A DNA stretch of 64,000 nt, from assembly GCA_934309345.1 (NCBI GenBank), contig CAKRDD010000015.1:19949-83948 (forward strand). The letters are read 5' to 3'. A model generated the notes under the pieces. That model worked only from the letters and a program-made list of their open reading frames with translations. It did not search any database and was not told the origin of the DNA. Positions within the stretch are counted from its first letter, which is position 1; each line of letters opens with the position of its first letter. Of the stretch, positions 17,992 to 28,400 are shown piece by piece. Made by a program: the position numbers and the translations under genes. This stretch comes from an uncultured Mediterraneibacter sp. Its GTDB lineage: Bacteria > Bacillota > Clostridia > Lachnospirales > Lachnospiraceae.

Positions 17992-18981
17992 ATGATAACT
18001 TTAAATGATTACCTGTACTCCGGCGATACTATTTTCAGAGTACTGCAGAATTACATTACAGATTTAAGAGAAGATGCGCGAAAGACAAAAAATGAAATTG
18101 ACCTGATTCATTGTAATTTCCTGATTCAGATCAGAGAACTTCTGGAGCATAATGATTTCCTTACAACTCAGTCACAGCAGATCCGGGAATTCTATAAATA
18201 TATGACAAAAGAATATCCATATCTGGCATTTACAGTAAAGGGAAGAATCAAGTCTTTGATTCGTGCGGAAGAGAAATTTAACGGTTATATCGTGAAATAT
18301 ATTTCAGATTATTATAGAGAGCACGGAACATATCCGACAACGGCAGAGCTAAAGAGCAGCCTTAGCTGCTTTCGTGACTTGATTGCATATCGGATCGTGA
18401 TTTCTATGCCGAAATGTCATTATGAAAACGAAGAAGAACGTCAGATTGCAGAGTTGGAGTGCCTGTACGGAATAGCAAATGTACTTCCTGGCTTTCTTGA
18501 GGAGAGAGGATTTACAGCGGAGCCGGCAAATGGTGTGATGGAAAGTCATTCACCACTCATGGATGACAATGTCAGACCATATTACAGAGATTATATTTCA
18601 GACAGCCAGCCGGATGAATACCAGTCACTGCACATTACATTCTATGATAACTGTTCCAGAAGTTATATAGAAGTTCAGATCCGTACAAAGCAAATGGATG
18701 ATATTGCAGAGATTGGTCCGGCAAACCATCTTGGATATGAGAAAAAACAAGAGAAAGAGCGCGCCAGAAGAAATGCGATTCCAAAAGGGGAGTGCATTTA
18801 TTTTGATGAGGCATATGAACGTGGGATGAAGCTGTTGGGATTGGATCTGGCAAAGCTGGATGTAAATATGTTTGCAGCGGTGAATAACAGTCTGATCAAT
18901 GATGGGTGTGGATTGTTTCGAGGAAGACTTATCTTGCCGTATGAGCATTTGTCGAGATTCCAGAATGATCTGATCGATTAG
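17992..18981 (+). CDS. RelA/SpoT-type alarmone synthetase-like protein without an HD domain
   Basis: 329 residues from ATG 17992, chosen because GGAGGG (17979-17984) lies 7 bp upstream; the frame extends back to TTG 17935 without a ribosome binding site. Residues about 75-280 form a RelA/SpoT synthetase domain: FRDLIAYRIVI, DEYQSLHITFYD and YIEVQIRTKQMDDIAEIG, with the GTP-stacking Tyr and the catalytic Glu of the EVQIRT motif. There is no HD hydrolase, TGS or ACT domain, as in small alarmone synthetases. The protein is longer than RelP/RelQ and has a helical N-terminal extension. Likely makes (p)ppGpp-type nucleotides; activity unproven. Confidence 0.8.
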   Translation: MITLNDYLYSGDTIFRVLQNYITDLREDARKTKNEIDLIHCNFLIQIRELLEHNDFLTTQSQQIREFYKYMTKEYPYLAFTVKGRIKSLIRAEEKFNGYIVKYISDYYREHGTYPTTAELKSSLSCFRDLIAYRIVISMPKCHYENEEERQIAELECLYGIANVLPGFLEERGFTAEPANGVMESHSPLMDDNVRPYYRDYISDSQPDEYQSLHITFYDNCSRSYIEVQIRTKQMDDIAEIGPANHLGYEKKQEKERARRNAIPKGECIYFDEAYERGMKLLGLDLAKLDVNMFAAVNNSLINDGCGLFRGRLILPYEHLSRFQNDLID

Positions 18982-19011
18982 AAAAAAGAATTACAAAGGA
19001 GAAGGTGTTTG

Positions 19012-20424
19012 ATGGGGGACAACAAGAAAAAATGGCTATGGATCAGCCTCGGAATAGTTGCAGGAGTCTTGGTTATAGGGTACATAGGAACTGCTTTGTA
19101 CTTTATGAGTCATTTTCTTCCGAATACAAAAGTCAATGGGAAAGATTTTTCTTATGCTAAGGAAGAAGATGTGGCAGATTATCTGAAATCAGAAGTTAAG
19201 AAGTATGAATTGAAGATTACAGAACATGCGGGACTTTCTGATAGGATTACAGGAAAAGAGATCTCTGTTGAATATAAAGAAAATGGAGCGATTGATAAAC
19301 TATTAAAAGCTCAGTCAGTTTTCCTGTGGCCGGCAGCATGGTCGGGAGAGGGAAAAGGATTGTCCATCACGGCAAGTGCAGATTATGATGAGAAAGCATT
19401 AGATGCGAAGATTGCAAGTCTGACAGCTATGACAACAGAACAGGTACAGCCAATATCTTCCATGCCGGTATTTGATGGAGAAAAGTTTGTGCCGGGTGAT
19501 ATTACGGAAGGAACAGCAATAGATGCAGGTGCATTGAAGAAAGCGGTAGTTGAAGCGATAGAGGGATTGCAAGAGCAGTTAGATCTTGACGAAGCAGGAT
19601 GTTATGTTCAGCCTGCATATACAAAAGAATCACCGGAAGTTCAGCAGGCGTGCGATGCGATGAATGCATACCTGAATGCAAGTGTAACTTACGAGATGGG
19701 ACTGGATACTCCGGTTGTGGTTGATAAATCTATTATTTCACAATGGGTGACAGCAGATGAGAATTATGTGGTGACATTTCACCCGGAACTAATACAGGAA
19801 TGGGTAACACAGTTTGCACAGCAGTATGATACTGCAGGAAAGACCAGGCAATTCACTACACCGGATGGAAGAGCAACCGAGGTTTCAGGTGGAACTTACG
19901 GTTGGGAGATTAATGAAACGGCAGAGTATGAGACACTTCTTGCGAATGTTGAAAGCGGAGAAACAATAAGCCGTGAGCCGGTTTATGTGGAAGGAAAGAC
20001 TGCGGCGTCGCATGGTGCGCAGGATTGGGGCTCCACTTATGCGGAAGTTGATCTGACGAATCAGAAAATGTGGTATGTCAAAGACGGAGAAGTTCTGATG
20101 TCAGCAGATGTGGTGACCGGACTTCCGAAAGGCGGAAGAAGTACGCCGGCAGGAGTTTATACGATTCTGGAGCGAATGCAGAATAAAGTACTGCGCGGTA
20201 ATTTAAGACCGGATGGAACAAGAGAGTATGAGACACCGGTGAAATATTGGATGCGAGTGACATATTCCGGTGTTGGTTTCCATGATGCAACATGGCAGAG
20301 CAGTTTTGGAGGAAATGTATATACCTACAGAGGCTCTCATGGGTGTATCAATATGAGCTATTCGGATGCAGGAAGATTGTATGAGCTGATCCAGGTGGGA
20401 GATCCGGTAATTATGCACTATTAA
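19012..20424 (+). CDS. L,D-transpeptidase (YkuD) with N-terminal membrane anchor
   Basis: 470 residues from ATG 19012 (AAAGGAG 18996-19002; TTG 19009 is an alternative). One transmembrane helix (about 9-31) is followed by an extracytoplasmic region with two putative peptidoglycan-binding-4-like segments (about 50-310). The YkuD catalytic domain (about 340-470) carries the SHGCINMSYSDA motif with the active-site Cys near 447. Such enzymes make 3-3 cross-links in peptidoglycan or attach proteins to it, and act outside the membrane. Confidence 0.92.
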   Translation: MGDNKKKWLWISLGIVAGVLVIGYIGTALYFMSHFLPNTKVNGKDFSYAKEEDVADYLKSEVKKYELKITEHAGLSDRITGKEISVEYKENGAIDKLLKAQSVFLWPAAWSGEGKGLSITASADYDEKALDAKIASLTAMTTEQVQPISSMPVFDGEKFVPGDITEGTAIDAGALKKAVVEAIEGLQEQLDLDEAGCYVQPAYTKESPEVQQACDAMNAYLNASVTYEMGLDTPVVVDKSIISQWVTADENYVVTFHPELIQEWVTQFAQQYDTAGKTRQFTTPDGRATEVSGGTYGWEINETAEYETLLANVESGETISREPVYVEGKTAASHGAQDWGSTYAEVDLTNQKMWYVKDGEVLMSADVVTGLPKGGRSTPAGVYTILERMQNKVLRGNLRPDGTREYETPVKYWMRVTYSGVGFHDATWQSSFGGNVYTYRGSHGCINMSYSDAGRLYELIQVGDPVIMHY

Positions 20425-20441
20425 GAAAAGTAAAAAAATCA

Positions 20442-20471
20442 AGAAAAATCTGCCATTCGGCAGATTTTTCT
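20442..20471 (+). terminator. Terminator after the L,D-transpeptidase gene
   Basis: A perfect 13-bp stem (20442-20454 with 20459-20471) with a 4-nt loop, ending in TTTTTCT. A TATACT box (20473-20478) directly beyond it may be the -10 of the next gene. Confidence 0.85.
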
Positions 20472-20513
20472 GTATACTAGAGAATGACTAAAATTGTGAA
20501 AGAGGTAAAAGTA

Positions 20514-21416
20514 TTGAAAAAGAAATCCGTAAATAATGTATTACTTCTGCTGACGGCACTGATCTGGGGCGCAGCATTTGTCGCACAAAGTGTTGGAATG
20601 GACTATATTGGACCGTTTACATTTAACTGTGTCAGAAGTATTCTTGGAGGAATTGTGCTGATTCCCTTGATTTATGTATTAGATAAGCAGAAAAAGAGGA
20701 ATACATCAAAAATAGAAGAAGTTGAACCAAATAAAAAAACGCTTGCAATCGGTGGAATTTGTTGTGGCATTTTTCTTATGCTTGGAAGTTCTCTTCAGCA
20801 GATCGGAATCCAGTATACAACAGCAGGAAAAGCAGGATTCATCACAGCATTATATATTCTGATCGTTCCAATCTTAGGCATGGTTGTTGGAAAAAAAGCA
20901 GGGATTAAAGTGTGGATTGGTGTAGTACTTGCTGTGATTGGTATGTATTTCTTATGCATGACATCAGGATTTTCCATTGCAAAAGGGGATTTTTATGTTT
21001 TACTAGGATCTATTGCTTTTTCATTTCATATTTTGGTGATCGATCATTTTTCATCAAAGGTGGATGGAGTGAAGATGTCCAGCATTCAATTTTTCGTTTG
21101 TGGAATTCTTTGCTCAGTGCCAATGATTTTGTGTGAGCATCCGGAAATGTATTCTATACTACAGGCATGGAAGCCAATCGCATATGCGGGAATTATGTCC
21201 TGTGGAGTTGGATATACTTTGCAGATTATAGCACAAAAAAATACAGACCCGACAGTTGCCTCGCTTTTGTTGAGTCTGGAGTCTGTATTTTCAGTACTTG
21301 CCGGTTGGGTGATCCTTGGAGAAAAGTTGTCTCCAAGAGAACTTTTTGGATGTGTACTTGTATTTGTAGCTGTGATTCTTGCACAGCTTCCGGAGAAAAA
21401 GATCAATCTCTCATAA
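20514..21416 (+). CDS. EamA-family (DMT) transporter
   Basis: 300 residues from TTG 20514, preferred because AGAGG (20501-20505) lies 8 bp upstream and the product then starts MKKKSVNNVLLLL. ATG 20484 (310 residues) would coincide with the expected transcription start. Ten transmembrane helices in two EamA repeats; the first begins LLTALIWGAAFVAQSVGMDYIGP and the second includes DPTVASLLLSLESVFSVLAGW. Probably exports a metabolite; the substrate cannot be predicted. The 3' end overlaps the convergent HAD gene by 14 bp. Confidence 0.88.
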   Translation: MKKKSVNNVLLLLTALIWGAAFVAQSVGMDYIGPFTFNCVRSILGGIVLIPLIYVLDKQKKRNTSKIEEVEPNKKTLAIGGICCGIFLMLGSSLQQIGIQYTTAGKAGFITALYILIVPILGMVVGKKAGIKVWIGVVLAVIGMYFLCMTSGFSIAKGDFYVLLGSIAFSFHILVIDHFSSKVDGVKMSSIQFFVCGILCSVPMILCEHPEMYSILQAWKPIAYAGIMSCGVGYTLQIIAQKNTDPTVASLLLSLESVFSVLAGWVILGEKLSPRELFGCVLVFVAVILAQLPEKKINLS

Positions 21417-22215
21417 ACAGGTTTACAACATAGAGAATTCCGTCTTCGTCATTCGACTTTGTGATAAAGTCCGCAGAATCTTTGACGATTGGCTGGGCAT
21501 TCTCCATTGCTACACCAAGACCGGCGTATTCGATCATAGACAAATCGTTGAAGCCGTCTCCGCAGCAGATCATGGAATCGGCAGTGAGTCCGATACTGTT
21601 CAGAAGCTTTTGCAGAGAGTGTGCCTTATCGATGTTCTGAGGCATGATCTCTAAGAAGAATGGCTCAGAACGGTAAATGTTGAGCAGCCCGTGGTATTGT
21701 TTCTGCAACTTCGACATCAGGTCTTCCAGGATGGAAGGTTCACCTGGGATAAGTATTTTATTGACCGGGAAATCAAGTGCAGCAGGGAAGTCCTCAACCG
21801 GACAGATCTCCATACTGTTGATGGCGGCTTCCTTTTCTGTATATTTATTGCTCTTGATACCGGACAGGATTACTTTATCCGTATAAGAGATGAGGTCTAA
21901 TCCAGGATATTCTTTTACCGTTTCATAAATCGGACGGATAACTTCCTGTGGGATAACCTTATTATAAATAATTGCATTGTCAGAACAGCGGGTGATTCTC
22001 GCACCATTAAAGGAGAGCATGAATCCGCCGTACTCTTTCAAATGTAATTCCTCTGCCAGAGGTGCGACACCGTTGATCGGGCGGCCGCTGGCGAGGACAA
22101 CTTTCTTTCCGTTTTGTTGGATTTCAATCAGAGCGTCCCTTGTAGGGGGCGTTATTTCTTTTCTTGAATTGGTCAGTGTACCATCGAGATCAAGTACAAT
22201 CACTTGGTATTTCAT
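21403..22215 (-). CDS. Cof-type HAD-IIB phosphatase
   Basis: 270 residues. HAD motif I DLDGTLTNS with nucleophile Asp9 and general acid Asp11, motif II SGRP near 44, motif III Lys near 195 and motif IV GDGFNDLSMIEYAG near 218. The C2B cap in the middle marks the Cof/YidA subfamily of sugar-phosphate and cofactor phosphatases, whose members are promiscuous. Its 3' end overlaps the convergent DMT gene, so there is no room for a separate terminator between them. Confidence 0.92.
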   Translation of the reverse strand: MKYQVIVLDLDGTLTNSRKEITPPTRDALIEIQQNGKKVVLASGRPINGVAPLAEELHLKEYGGFMLSFNGARITRCSDNAIIYNKVIPQEVIRPIYETVKEYPGLDLISYTDKVILSGIKSNKYTEKEAAINSMEICPVEDFPAALDFPVNKILIPGEPSILEDLMSKLQKQYHGLLNIYRSEPFFLEIMPQNIDKAHSLQKLLNSIGLTADSMICCGDGFNDLSMIEYAGLGVAMENAQPIVKDSADFITKSNDEDGILYVVNLFMRD

Positions 22216-22290
22216 AATAATTAAAACTCCATTCCGTGTAATATGTCACTGTTTATACTATATACGACTGGTAACATACAACGACAGTAA

Positions 22291-23739
22291 TTAATGATGT
22301 GCTTCATTCAGCAGCTTAGTTTTGGTATCGTATAGCTTCTGGGAAAGATCTACATATACCTTATGTGGATTGAAGAGACGTTTTGTCTCATCCCAAAGAG
22401 TCTCTTTCTCCTGACGACAGAATTCTGCAATCTCCTTTACAGATGGGGATTCGTACTTACATTCTCCATGCTGGAAGATCGGAACAAGCAGTTCACGCAT
22501 TGTGTAGGTTCCACCCGGAAGAAGTGTTTTCTTCCATGTAGCATTCGGGTCAAAGAGAAGAAGATCTTCTTCCGTGTTAAATGTCTCATCAGCAAAGCAG
22601 ATCAGATCAGCGCGCAGCATACCAGTCTCTTTATCGTAAATACGATAAATGGTTTTATTTCCAGGATTGGTGATCTTTTCAATGTTTTCAGAAATCTTGA
22701 TCTTTGGCTGAAATTCGCCTTCTGCGTTCTGGATAGCAGCCAGTTTATACACACCGCCAAAGGACGGGCAGTCCTTGGATGTAATAAGATTCGTTCCGAC
22801 ACCCCAGGACGAAATAGCAGCGCCCTGCATCTTAAGATCGTGGATCAGAAATTCATCCAGGTCGTTGGAAGCGGCAATGACAGCATCCTGGAATCCGGCA
22901 TCATCCAGCATCTTACGCGCCTTTTTGGAAAGGTAAGCGAGGTCACCGGAGTCAAGGCGGATACCGTAGCTCTTCGGTTTGATGCCTGCTTCGCGCATCT
23001 CAGTAAAGACACGGATGGCATTCGGAACACCTGATTTTAAGGTGTCATAAGTATCAACAAGCAGTGTACACGCATCTGGATATAATCTCGCATATTCTTT
23101 AAATGCAGTATATTCATCTTTGAATGTCATGATCCAGCTGTGGGCATGGGTTCCCATAACCGGTACGTCAAACATTTCACCGGCGAGCACGTTGGAAGTT
23201 CCGACGCATCCACCGATCACAGCAGCTCTTGCCCCGTACAGACCAGCATCCGGACCCTGGGCACGACGAAGTCCGAACTCCATGATACCGTCTCCCTGTG
23301 CTGCGTAAACAACGCGGGAAGCCTTCGTAGCGATCAGACACTGGTGATTCAGAATCGTGAGGATTGCTGTTTCAACAAGCTGGGCCTCCATGATCGGAGC
23401 CACGACTTTCAGAAGTGGTTCTCTTGGAAAGATGACGCTTCCTTCTGGAATCGCATAAATATCTCCGCTGAAATGGAATCCGCTCAGGTAATGAAGAAAA
23501 TCCTCGCTGAATAATCCGAGCCCTCTTAAATAATCAACATCCTCATAAGAAAAATTCAGATTTTTAATATAGTCAATGACCTGATCCAGTCCTGCCATGA
23601 TGGAATATCCGCCTTTGTTTGGGTTATCACGGAAGAAAACGTCGAATACAACGGTCTGATTTTCCTGTGTTTCAAAATATCCCTGCATCATTGTAAGCTC
23701 GTACAGGTCTGTCAATAAAGTAAGATTTTGTGCACTCAT
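22291..23739 (-). CDS. pncB: Nicotinate phosphoribosyltransferase
   Basis: 482 residues from ATG 23739 (GAGAGGA upstream); the open frame continues 21 codons further but runs into the leader. Forms nicotinate mononucleotide from nicotinate and PRPP in the NAD salvage pathway. Recognisable segments are LTDLYELTMMQGYF at the N-terminus, EFGLRRAQGPDAG near 155, GTHAHSWIM near 200, SGDLAYLSKKAR near 275 and the phosphate-binding WGVGTNLITS near 340. Monocistronic, with its own promoter. Confidence 0.95.
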   Translation of the reverse strand: MSAQNLTLLTDLYELTMMQGYFETQENQTVVFDVFFRDNPNKGGYSIMAGLDQVIDYIKNLNFSYEDVDYLRGLGLFSEDFLHYLSGFHFSGDIYAIPEGSVIFPREPLLKVVAPIMEAQLVETAILTILNHQCLIATKASRVVYAAQGDGIMEFGLRRAQGPDAGLYGARAAVIGGCVGTSNVLAGEMFDVPVMGTHAHSWIMTFKDEYTAFKEYARLYPDACTLLVDTYDTLKSGVPNAIRVFTEMREAGIKPKSYGIRLDSGDLAYLSKKARKMLDDAGFQDAVIAASNDLDEFLIHDLKMQGAAISSWGVGTNLITSKDCPSFGGVYKLAAIQNAEGEFQPKIKISENIEKITNPGNKTIYRIYDKETGMLRADLICFADETFNTEEDLLLFDPNATWKKTLLPGGTYTMRELLVPIFQHGECKYESPSVKEIAEFCRQEKETLWDETKRLFNPHKVYVDLSQKLYDTKTKLLNEAHH

Positions 23740-23834
23740 ACTAATATCCTCTCTTAAAAATACTGCCTCAGACAGGCCAGGGACATTTGCCCCCGACATC
23801 ATATATATGATAAAATTACATTCATATTGAAGTA

Positions 23835-23863
23835 ATTATACATAATTCAGAAAAGTAAATCAA
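23835..23863 (-). promoter_or_regulatory. Promoter of pncB
   Basis: On the minus strand TTGATT (23863-23858), a 17-bp spacer and TATAAT (23840-23835). The leader of about 90 nt up to the ATG has a short GCCTGTC/GAGGC-type hairpin; no known NAD riboswitch was recognised. Confidence 0.6.
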
Positions 23864-23918
23864 TTCATAGAAAGGATATGTTAAAAAAATATCAAACAAA
23901 GAAATTGATGAGATTCGA

Positions 23919-23950
23919 TTGACAACAGTATAGAAAATACCTTAAGGTAT
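23919..23950 (+). promoter_or_regulatory. Candidate cvfB promoter with embedded palindrome
   Basis: TTGACA at 23919-23924 is followed by a perfect 14-bp palindrome ATACCTTAAGGTAT (23937-23950) where the -10 box should be; the best -10 reading is TAAGGT (23943-23948). The palindrome could be an operator. Confidence 0.4.
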
Positions 23951-24003
23951 AGAAAACATATTAAAAAACGGGCCGCGTAAGCCAGCGGCAGAATGGAGAA
24001 AAG

Positions 24004-24825
24004 ATGAGATTAGGAGTAAAACAGGTACTTACGGTAGTAAAGTTGGTAGATTTTGGTGTATACCTTGGAAGTGACGAGGAGCGTGTCCTTCTTCCAAAGA
24101 AACAGGTTCCGGACGGAATCGAACTGGGAGATCCGATTGAGGTATTCCTTTATAAAGATTCTTCCGACCGTATGATCGCAACAACGAATGAGCCAAAGAT
24201 CACTCTTGGACAGCTGGCTGTCCTGACAGTAGCAGATGTGGGCAGAATGGGTGCTTTCCTTGACTGGGGACTTGAGAAGGACCTGTTCCTTCCATTCAAA
24301 GAACAGACAGAGAAGGTAGAAAAGGGCGACCGCTGTCTGGTAAGTCTTTATGTAGATAAGAGCGAGAGACTTTGCGCGACAATGAAGATCTATCACCTTC
24401 TGCAGACAGACTCTCCTTATAAAAAGGATGATGTTGTAACCGGAACAGTTTATGAGGTGAATCGTGAGCTGGGAGCTTTCGTGGCAGTAGACAATCTGTA
24501 TTCTGCACTGATCCCAAAGAGAGAGATGTATGGAAGAATGTATCCGGGACAGGAGATTGAAGCACGTGTGGCAGCAGTCAAAGAGGATGGAAAACTGGAT
24601 CTGAGTGTCCGTGGGAAGATTCCGGAGCAGATGGACAAAGATGCAGAACTGATCCTGGAATGTATTGAGACTTGTGGGGGTAAACTTCCATTCACAGATA
24701 AAGCAGATCCGGAGCGCATTAAAGCAGAGATGGGAATGAGTAAAGCTGCGTTCAAACGTGCGGTTGGAAGACTTTTAAAACAGAAGAAAATCGTGATCAA
24801 AGAGGATGGTATTTATAGTTTGTAA
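24004..24825 (+). CDS. cvfB: CvfB/YitL S1-domain RNA-binding protein
   Basis: 273 residues. Tandem S1-like OB folds (about 1-65, 68-130, 145-210) are followed by a C-terminal winged helix (about 220-273, GMSKAAFKRAVGRLLKQKKIVIKEDGIYSL). This is the architecture of CvfB, an RNA-binding regulator of virulence genes in Staphylococcus, common in Firmicutes with poorly known function elsewhere. The GVYLGS and GAFLDWG segments are typical of the S1 repeats. Confidence 0.88.
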   Translation: MRLGVKQVLTVVKLVDFGVYLGSDEERVLLPKKQVPDGIELGDPIEVFLYKDSSDRMIATTNEPKITLGQLAVLTVADVGRMGAFLDWGLEKDLFLPFKEQTEKVEKGDRCLVSLYVDKSERLCATMKIYHLLQTDSPYKKDDVVTGTVYEVNRELGAFVAVDNLYSALIPKREMYGRMYPGQEIEARVAAVKEDGKLDLSVRGKIPEQMDKDAELILECIETCGGKLPFTDKADPERIKAEMGMSKAAFKRAVGRLLKQKKIVIKEDGIYSL

Positions 24826-24953
24826 AAGCAATCTGTATGCGAACCGTTACGTGTTAGAGAAAGTGACTATGACTTGTAGGAAGTGTTGTTTCAAATAGAA
24901 AAAAGTGTGAGATTCTATATGCTGAAAATAAGAAAAATAGTGATTCTTCCTAC

Positions 24954-24981
24954 TTGTAATATGCTCTAAATACGTTATAAT
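24954..24981 (+). promoter_or_regulatory. Promoter of the 80-residue orphan protein
   Basis: TTGTAA (24954-24959), 16-bp spacer, TATAAT (24976-24981). It would give a leader of about 90 nt. Confidence 0.55.
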
Positions 24982-25077
24982 AACAATAGGAATGAGAAAT
25001 TGATAAGTAATATCATTCCTAGATAAATTTAGGAAGTAAAATCAAAATAAATTTTTAAAAAGAAAGGGGTATTTAGA

Positions 25078-25320
25078 ATGAAAGTTCAGAATATTACAGA
25101 TGTTGAAGGATTTTTTAAGGTAGTAGATTCCTGTAAAGGAAGAGTAGAGTTAGTAACAGGTGAGGGAGACAGACTGAACCTGAAGTCCAAACTTTCCCAG
25201 TATGTATCCATGGCTAATATCTTCTCTAACGGAGAGATCCCAGAGCTGGAAGTTATCGCTTACGAGAAAGAAGATACAGATAAGCTGATCCAGTTCATGA
25301 TGGATGGTGGAAATAAATAA
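25078..25320 (+). CDS. Small conserved protein of unknown function (80 residues)
   Basis: Acidic soluble protein beginning MKVQNITDVEGFFKVVDSCK, without membrane segments or cysteine pairs. AAAGAAAGGGG precedes the ATG. It has its own promoter and a strong terminator, so it is transcribed as a dedicated short mRNA just upstream of dnaE. I recognise no domain. The clean gene signals and ordinary codon use argue for a real protein. Confidence 0.75.
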   Translation: MKVQNITDVEGFFKVVDSCKGRVELVTGEGDRLNLKSKLSQYVSMANIFSNGEIPELEVIAYEKEDTDKLIQFMMDGGNK

Positions 25321-25359
25321 GATTTAACATTTAAAAATTTCCATAAAGAGTGTAAAATG

Positions 25360-25408
25360 AAGGGAAGGGATTCTGACCTGTGTATCAAGTCAGAACCTTC
25401 CCTTTTCT
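25360..25408 (+). terminator. Terminator upstream of dnaE
   Basis: A two-part stem (25360-25368 with 25396-25404, and 25372-25377 with 25389-25394) around an 11-nt loop, ending CCCTTTTCTT. It isolates the small orphan gene from dnaE. Confidence 0.8.
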
Positions 25409-25437
25409 TAGTTAAAATTTGATCATTGAGGTGAACT

Positions 25438-28400
25438 ATGAGTTTTGCACATTTGCATGTCCATACAGAATTTAGTCTGCTGGATGGATCGAATAAGATA
25501 AAAGAATACGTGTCCAGGGTCAAAGAACTTGGGATGAACAGTGCAGCAATTACAGATCACGGCGTTATGTATGGTGTGATCGACTTCTATCGGGAAGCAA
25601 AGAAGCAGGGAATCAATCCGATTCTCGGATGTGAGGTCTATGTGGCTCCCAATTCCCGTTTTGATCGCGAGATTACAGGAGGCGAAGACAGATATTATCA
25701 TCTTGTGCTCCTGGCAGAGAATGAGGAAGGATATGCGAATCTGACGAAGATCGTCTCGAAAGGATTTGTGGAAGGATATTATTATAAACCGCGAGTAGAC
25801 AAGGAACTTCTGCGTAAATATCATAAAGGAATTATTGCTTTAAGTGCCTGCCTTGCAGGTGAGGTGGCAAGATTCCTGACGAAGGGATTATATGAAGAGG
25901 CGAAGAAGACAGCCTTAGAGTATCAGGAGATTTTTGGTGAAGGAAATTTCTTCCTGGAATTACAGGATCACGGCATACCGGAACAGGGACTTGTCAACCA
26001 ACAGCTGATCAAGATGTCGGAAGAGACAGGAATTGAGCTGGTTGCTACGAACGATATTCATTATACCTATGCAGAAGACGCGAAGCCGCATGATATTCTG
26101 CTTTGTATTCAGACTGGTAAGAAACTTGCAGATGAGAATCGTATGCGATATGATGGCGGACAGTATTATGTGAAGTCAGAAGAAGAGATGCTACGTCTGT
26201 TCCCATATGCAAAACAGGCGTTGGAGAACACACAGAAGATTGCGGATCGTTGTCATGTCGAGATTGAATTTGGTGTAACAAAGCTTCCGAAATACGATGT
26301 GCCAGAAGGTTATACTTCCTGGGAGTATCTGCAGAAGCTTTGTTATGAGGGCTTGGAGAAACGCTATGGTGATCCTTCAAAAGAATTGAAAGATCGCTTG
26401 TCTTATGAATTGGAAACAATCCATCAGATGGGATATGTAGATTATTTCCTGATCGTGTGGGATTTCATTAAATACGCGAAAGACCATGGGATTTCAGTAG
26501 GACCGGGACGTGGATCAGCCGCGGGAAGTATTGTATCCTACTGTCTTGAGATCACGACGATCGATCCAATCCGCTATCAGCTGCTGTTCGAGCGTTTCCT
26601 GAATCCGGAACGTGTGTCCATGCCCGATATCGACGTTGATTTCTGTTATGAGAGACGTCAGGAGGTTATTGATTACGTTACAAGAAAATATGGAAAAGAC
26701 TGTGTGGCACAGATTGTTACATTCGGTACGCTGGCGGCGCGAGGTGTGATCCGTGATGTCGGACGTGTAATGGATCTTCCATATGCTTATGTGGATTCTA
26801 TTTCTAAAATGATTCCGCAGGAACTGGGAATCACGATTGATAAAGCTCTGAAAATGAATCCGGATCTGAAAAAGTTATATGATACGGATGAGACGGTGAC
26901 AAATCTGATTGATATGGCGAAGCGCCTGGAAGGACTTCCAAGACACTGCTCCATGCATGCAGCCGGTGTTGTGATCTGTCAGAAACCGGTTGATGAATAT
27001 GTACCGCTTTCAAGGGCAGCGGACGGAACGATCACAACGCAGTTTATCATGACGACACTTGAGGAACTTGGACTTCTGAAAATGGACTTCCTGGGACTTC
27101 GTACACTGACGGTAATTCAGAATGCAGTGCTGCTTGCAAGAAAAAAACAGCCGGAACTGAATATCAATCAGATCGATTACAATGATCAGAAGGTCCTGGA
27201 TTATATTGGAACCGGTAAGACAGATGGTGTGTTCCAGCTTGAGAGTGCCGGAATGAAAGGGTTCATGAAGGAACTGAAGCCGCATAATCTGGAAGATGTC
27301 ATTGCCGGAATCTCGCTGTATCGTCCAGGTCCGATGGATTTCATTCCGCAGTACATCCGAGGAAAGAATGACAGTTCTTCCATCACATATGATTGTCCAC
27401 AGTTAGAGCCGATCCTTGCACCGACTTATGGATGTATTGTCTATCAGGAGCAGGTTATGCAGATCGTGCGTGATCTTGCCGGATATTCACTTGGACGAAG
27501 CGACCTTCTGCGCCGTGCGATGTCAAAGAAAAAGGCCGCGGTCATGGAGAAAGAGCGAAAGATCTTTATTTACGGTGATGAGGAGACCGGCGTACCTGGC
27601 TGTATAAAGAATGGAATTGATGAGCAGACTGCGAATAAGATTTATGATGAGATGATCGATTTCGCAAAATATGCGTTCAATAAGTCTCATGCAGCTGCAT
27701 ATGCAGTGGTTTCTTATCAGACTGCATGGCTGAAATATTATTTCCCTGTAGAATATATGGCAGCGCTTATGACATCAGTCATTGATAATCCGTCAAAGGT
27801 ATCTGAGTATATTTACGCATGTCGTCAGATGAATATTAAGATCCTGCCACCGGACATTAACAAAGGAGAAGCAAATTTCTCTGTAGACGGCGGGGATATC
27901 CGTTATGGACTTGCCGCGATCAAGAGCATCGGAAGACCGGTGATCAAGGCAATCGTGGAAGACAGAGAAGAACTTGGATTATTCCAGAATCTGGAAGACT
28001 TTATTACACGTCTTTCAGCAAAAAATGTATTGAATAAGCGCACGATTGAAAACCTGATCAAGGCGGGGGCATTGGATACGCTTGGCGGAACAAGAAAGCA
28101 GTTCATGAGTATCTATGTACAGATTGTAGATCATGTAACTCAGGAGAAAAAGAACTCGATGGTTGGGCAGATGACGTTGTTTGATCTGGTGAGCGAAGAT
28201 CAGAAAGAAGAGTTTCAGATCAGGATGCCTGATGTGGGAGAATACTCCAAAGAAACACTTCTCGCATTTGAAAAAGAAGTGCTTGGAATTTATGTCAGTG
28301 GACATCCGCTTGAGGCGTATGAGGAGAAGTGGAAGAAATCCATTTCTGCGACAACGGCAGACTTTCAGCTGGATGAAGAGACCGGTCATACAAAAGTGCA

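Noticed and set aside
22363..23034. 223-codon open frame opposite pncB
   Set aside because: Lies wholly antisense to the conserved phosphoribosyltransferase; no start signals and no recognisable protein.
23740..23834. NAD-sensing riboswitch before pncB
   Set aside because: Only a small hairpin is visible in the leader, and I cannot match it to either known NAD+ riboswitch class.
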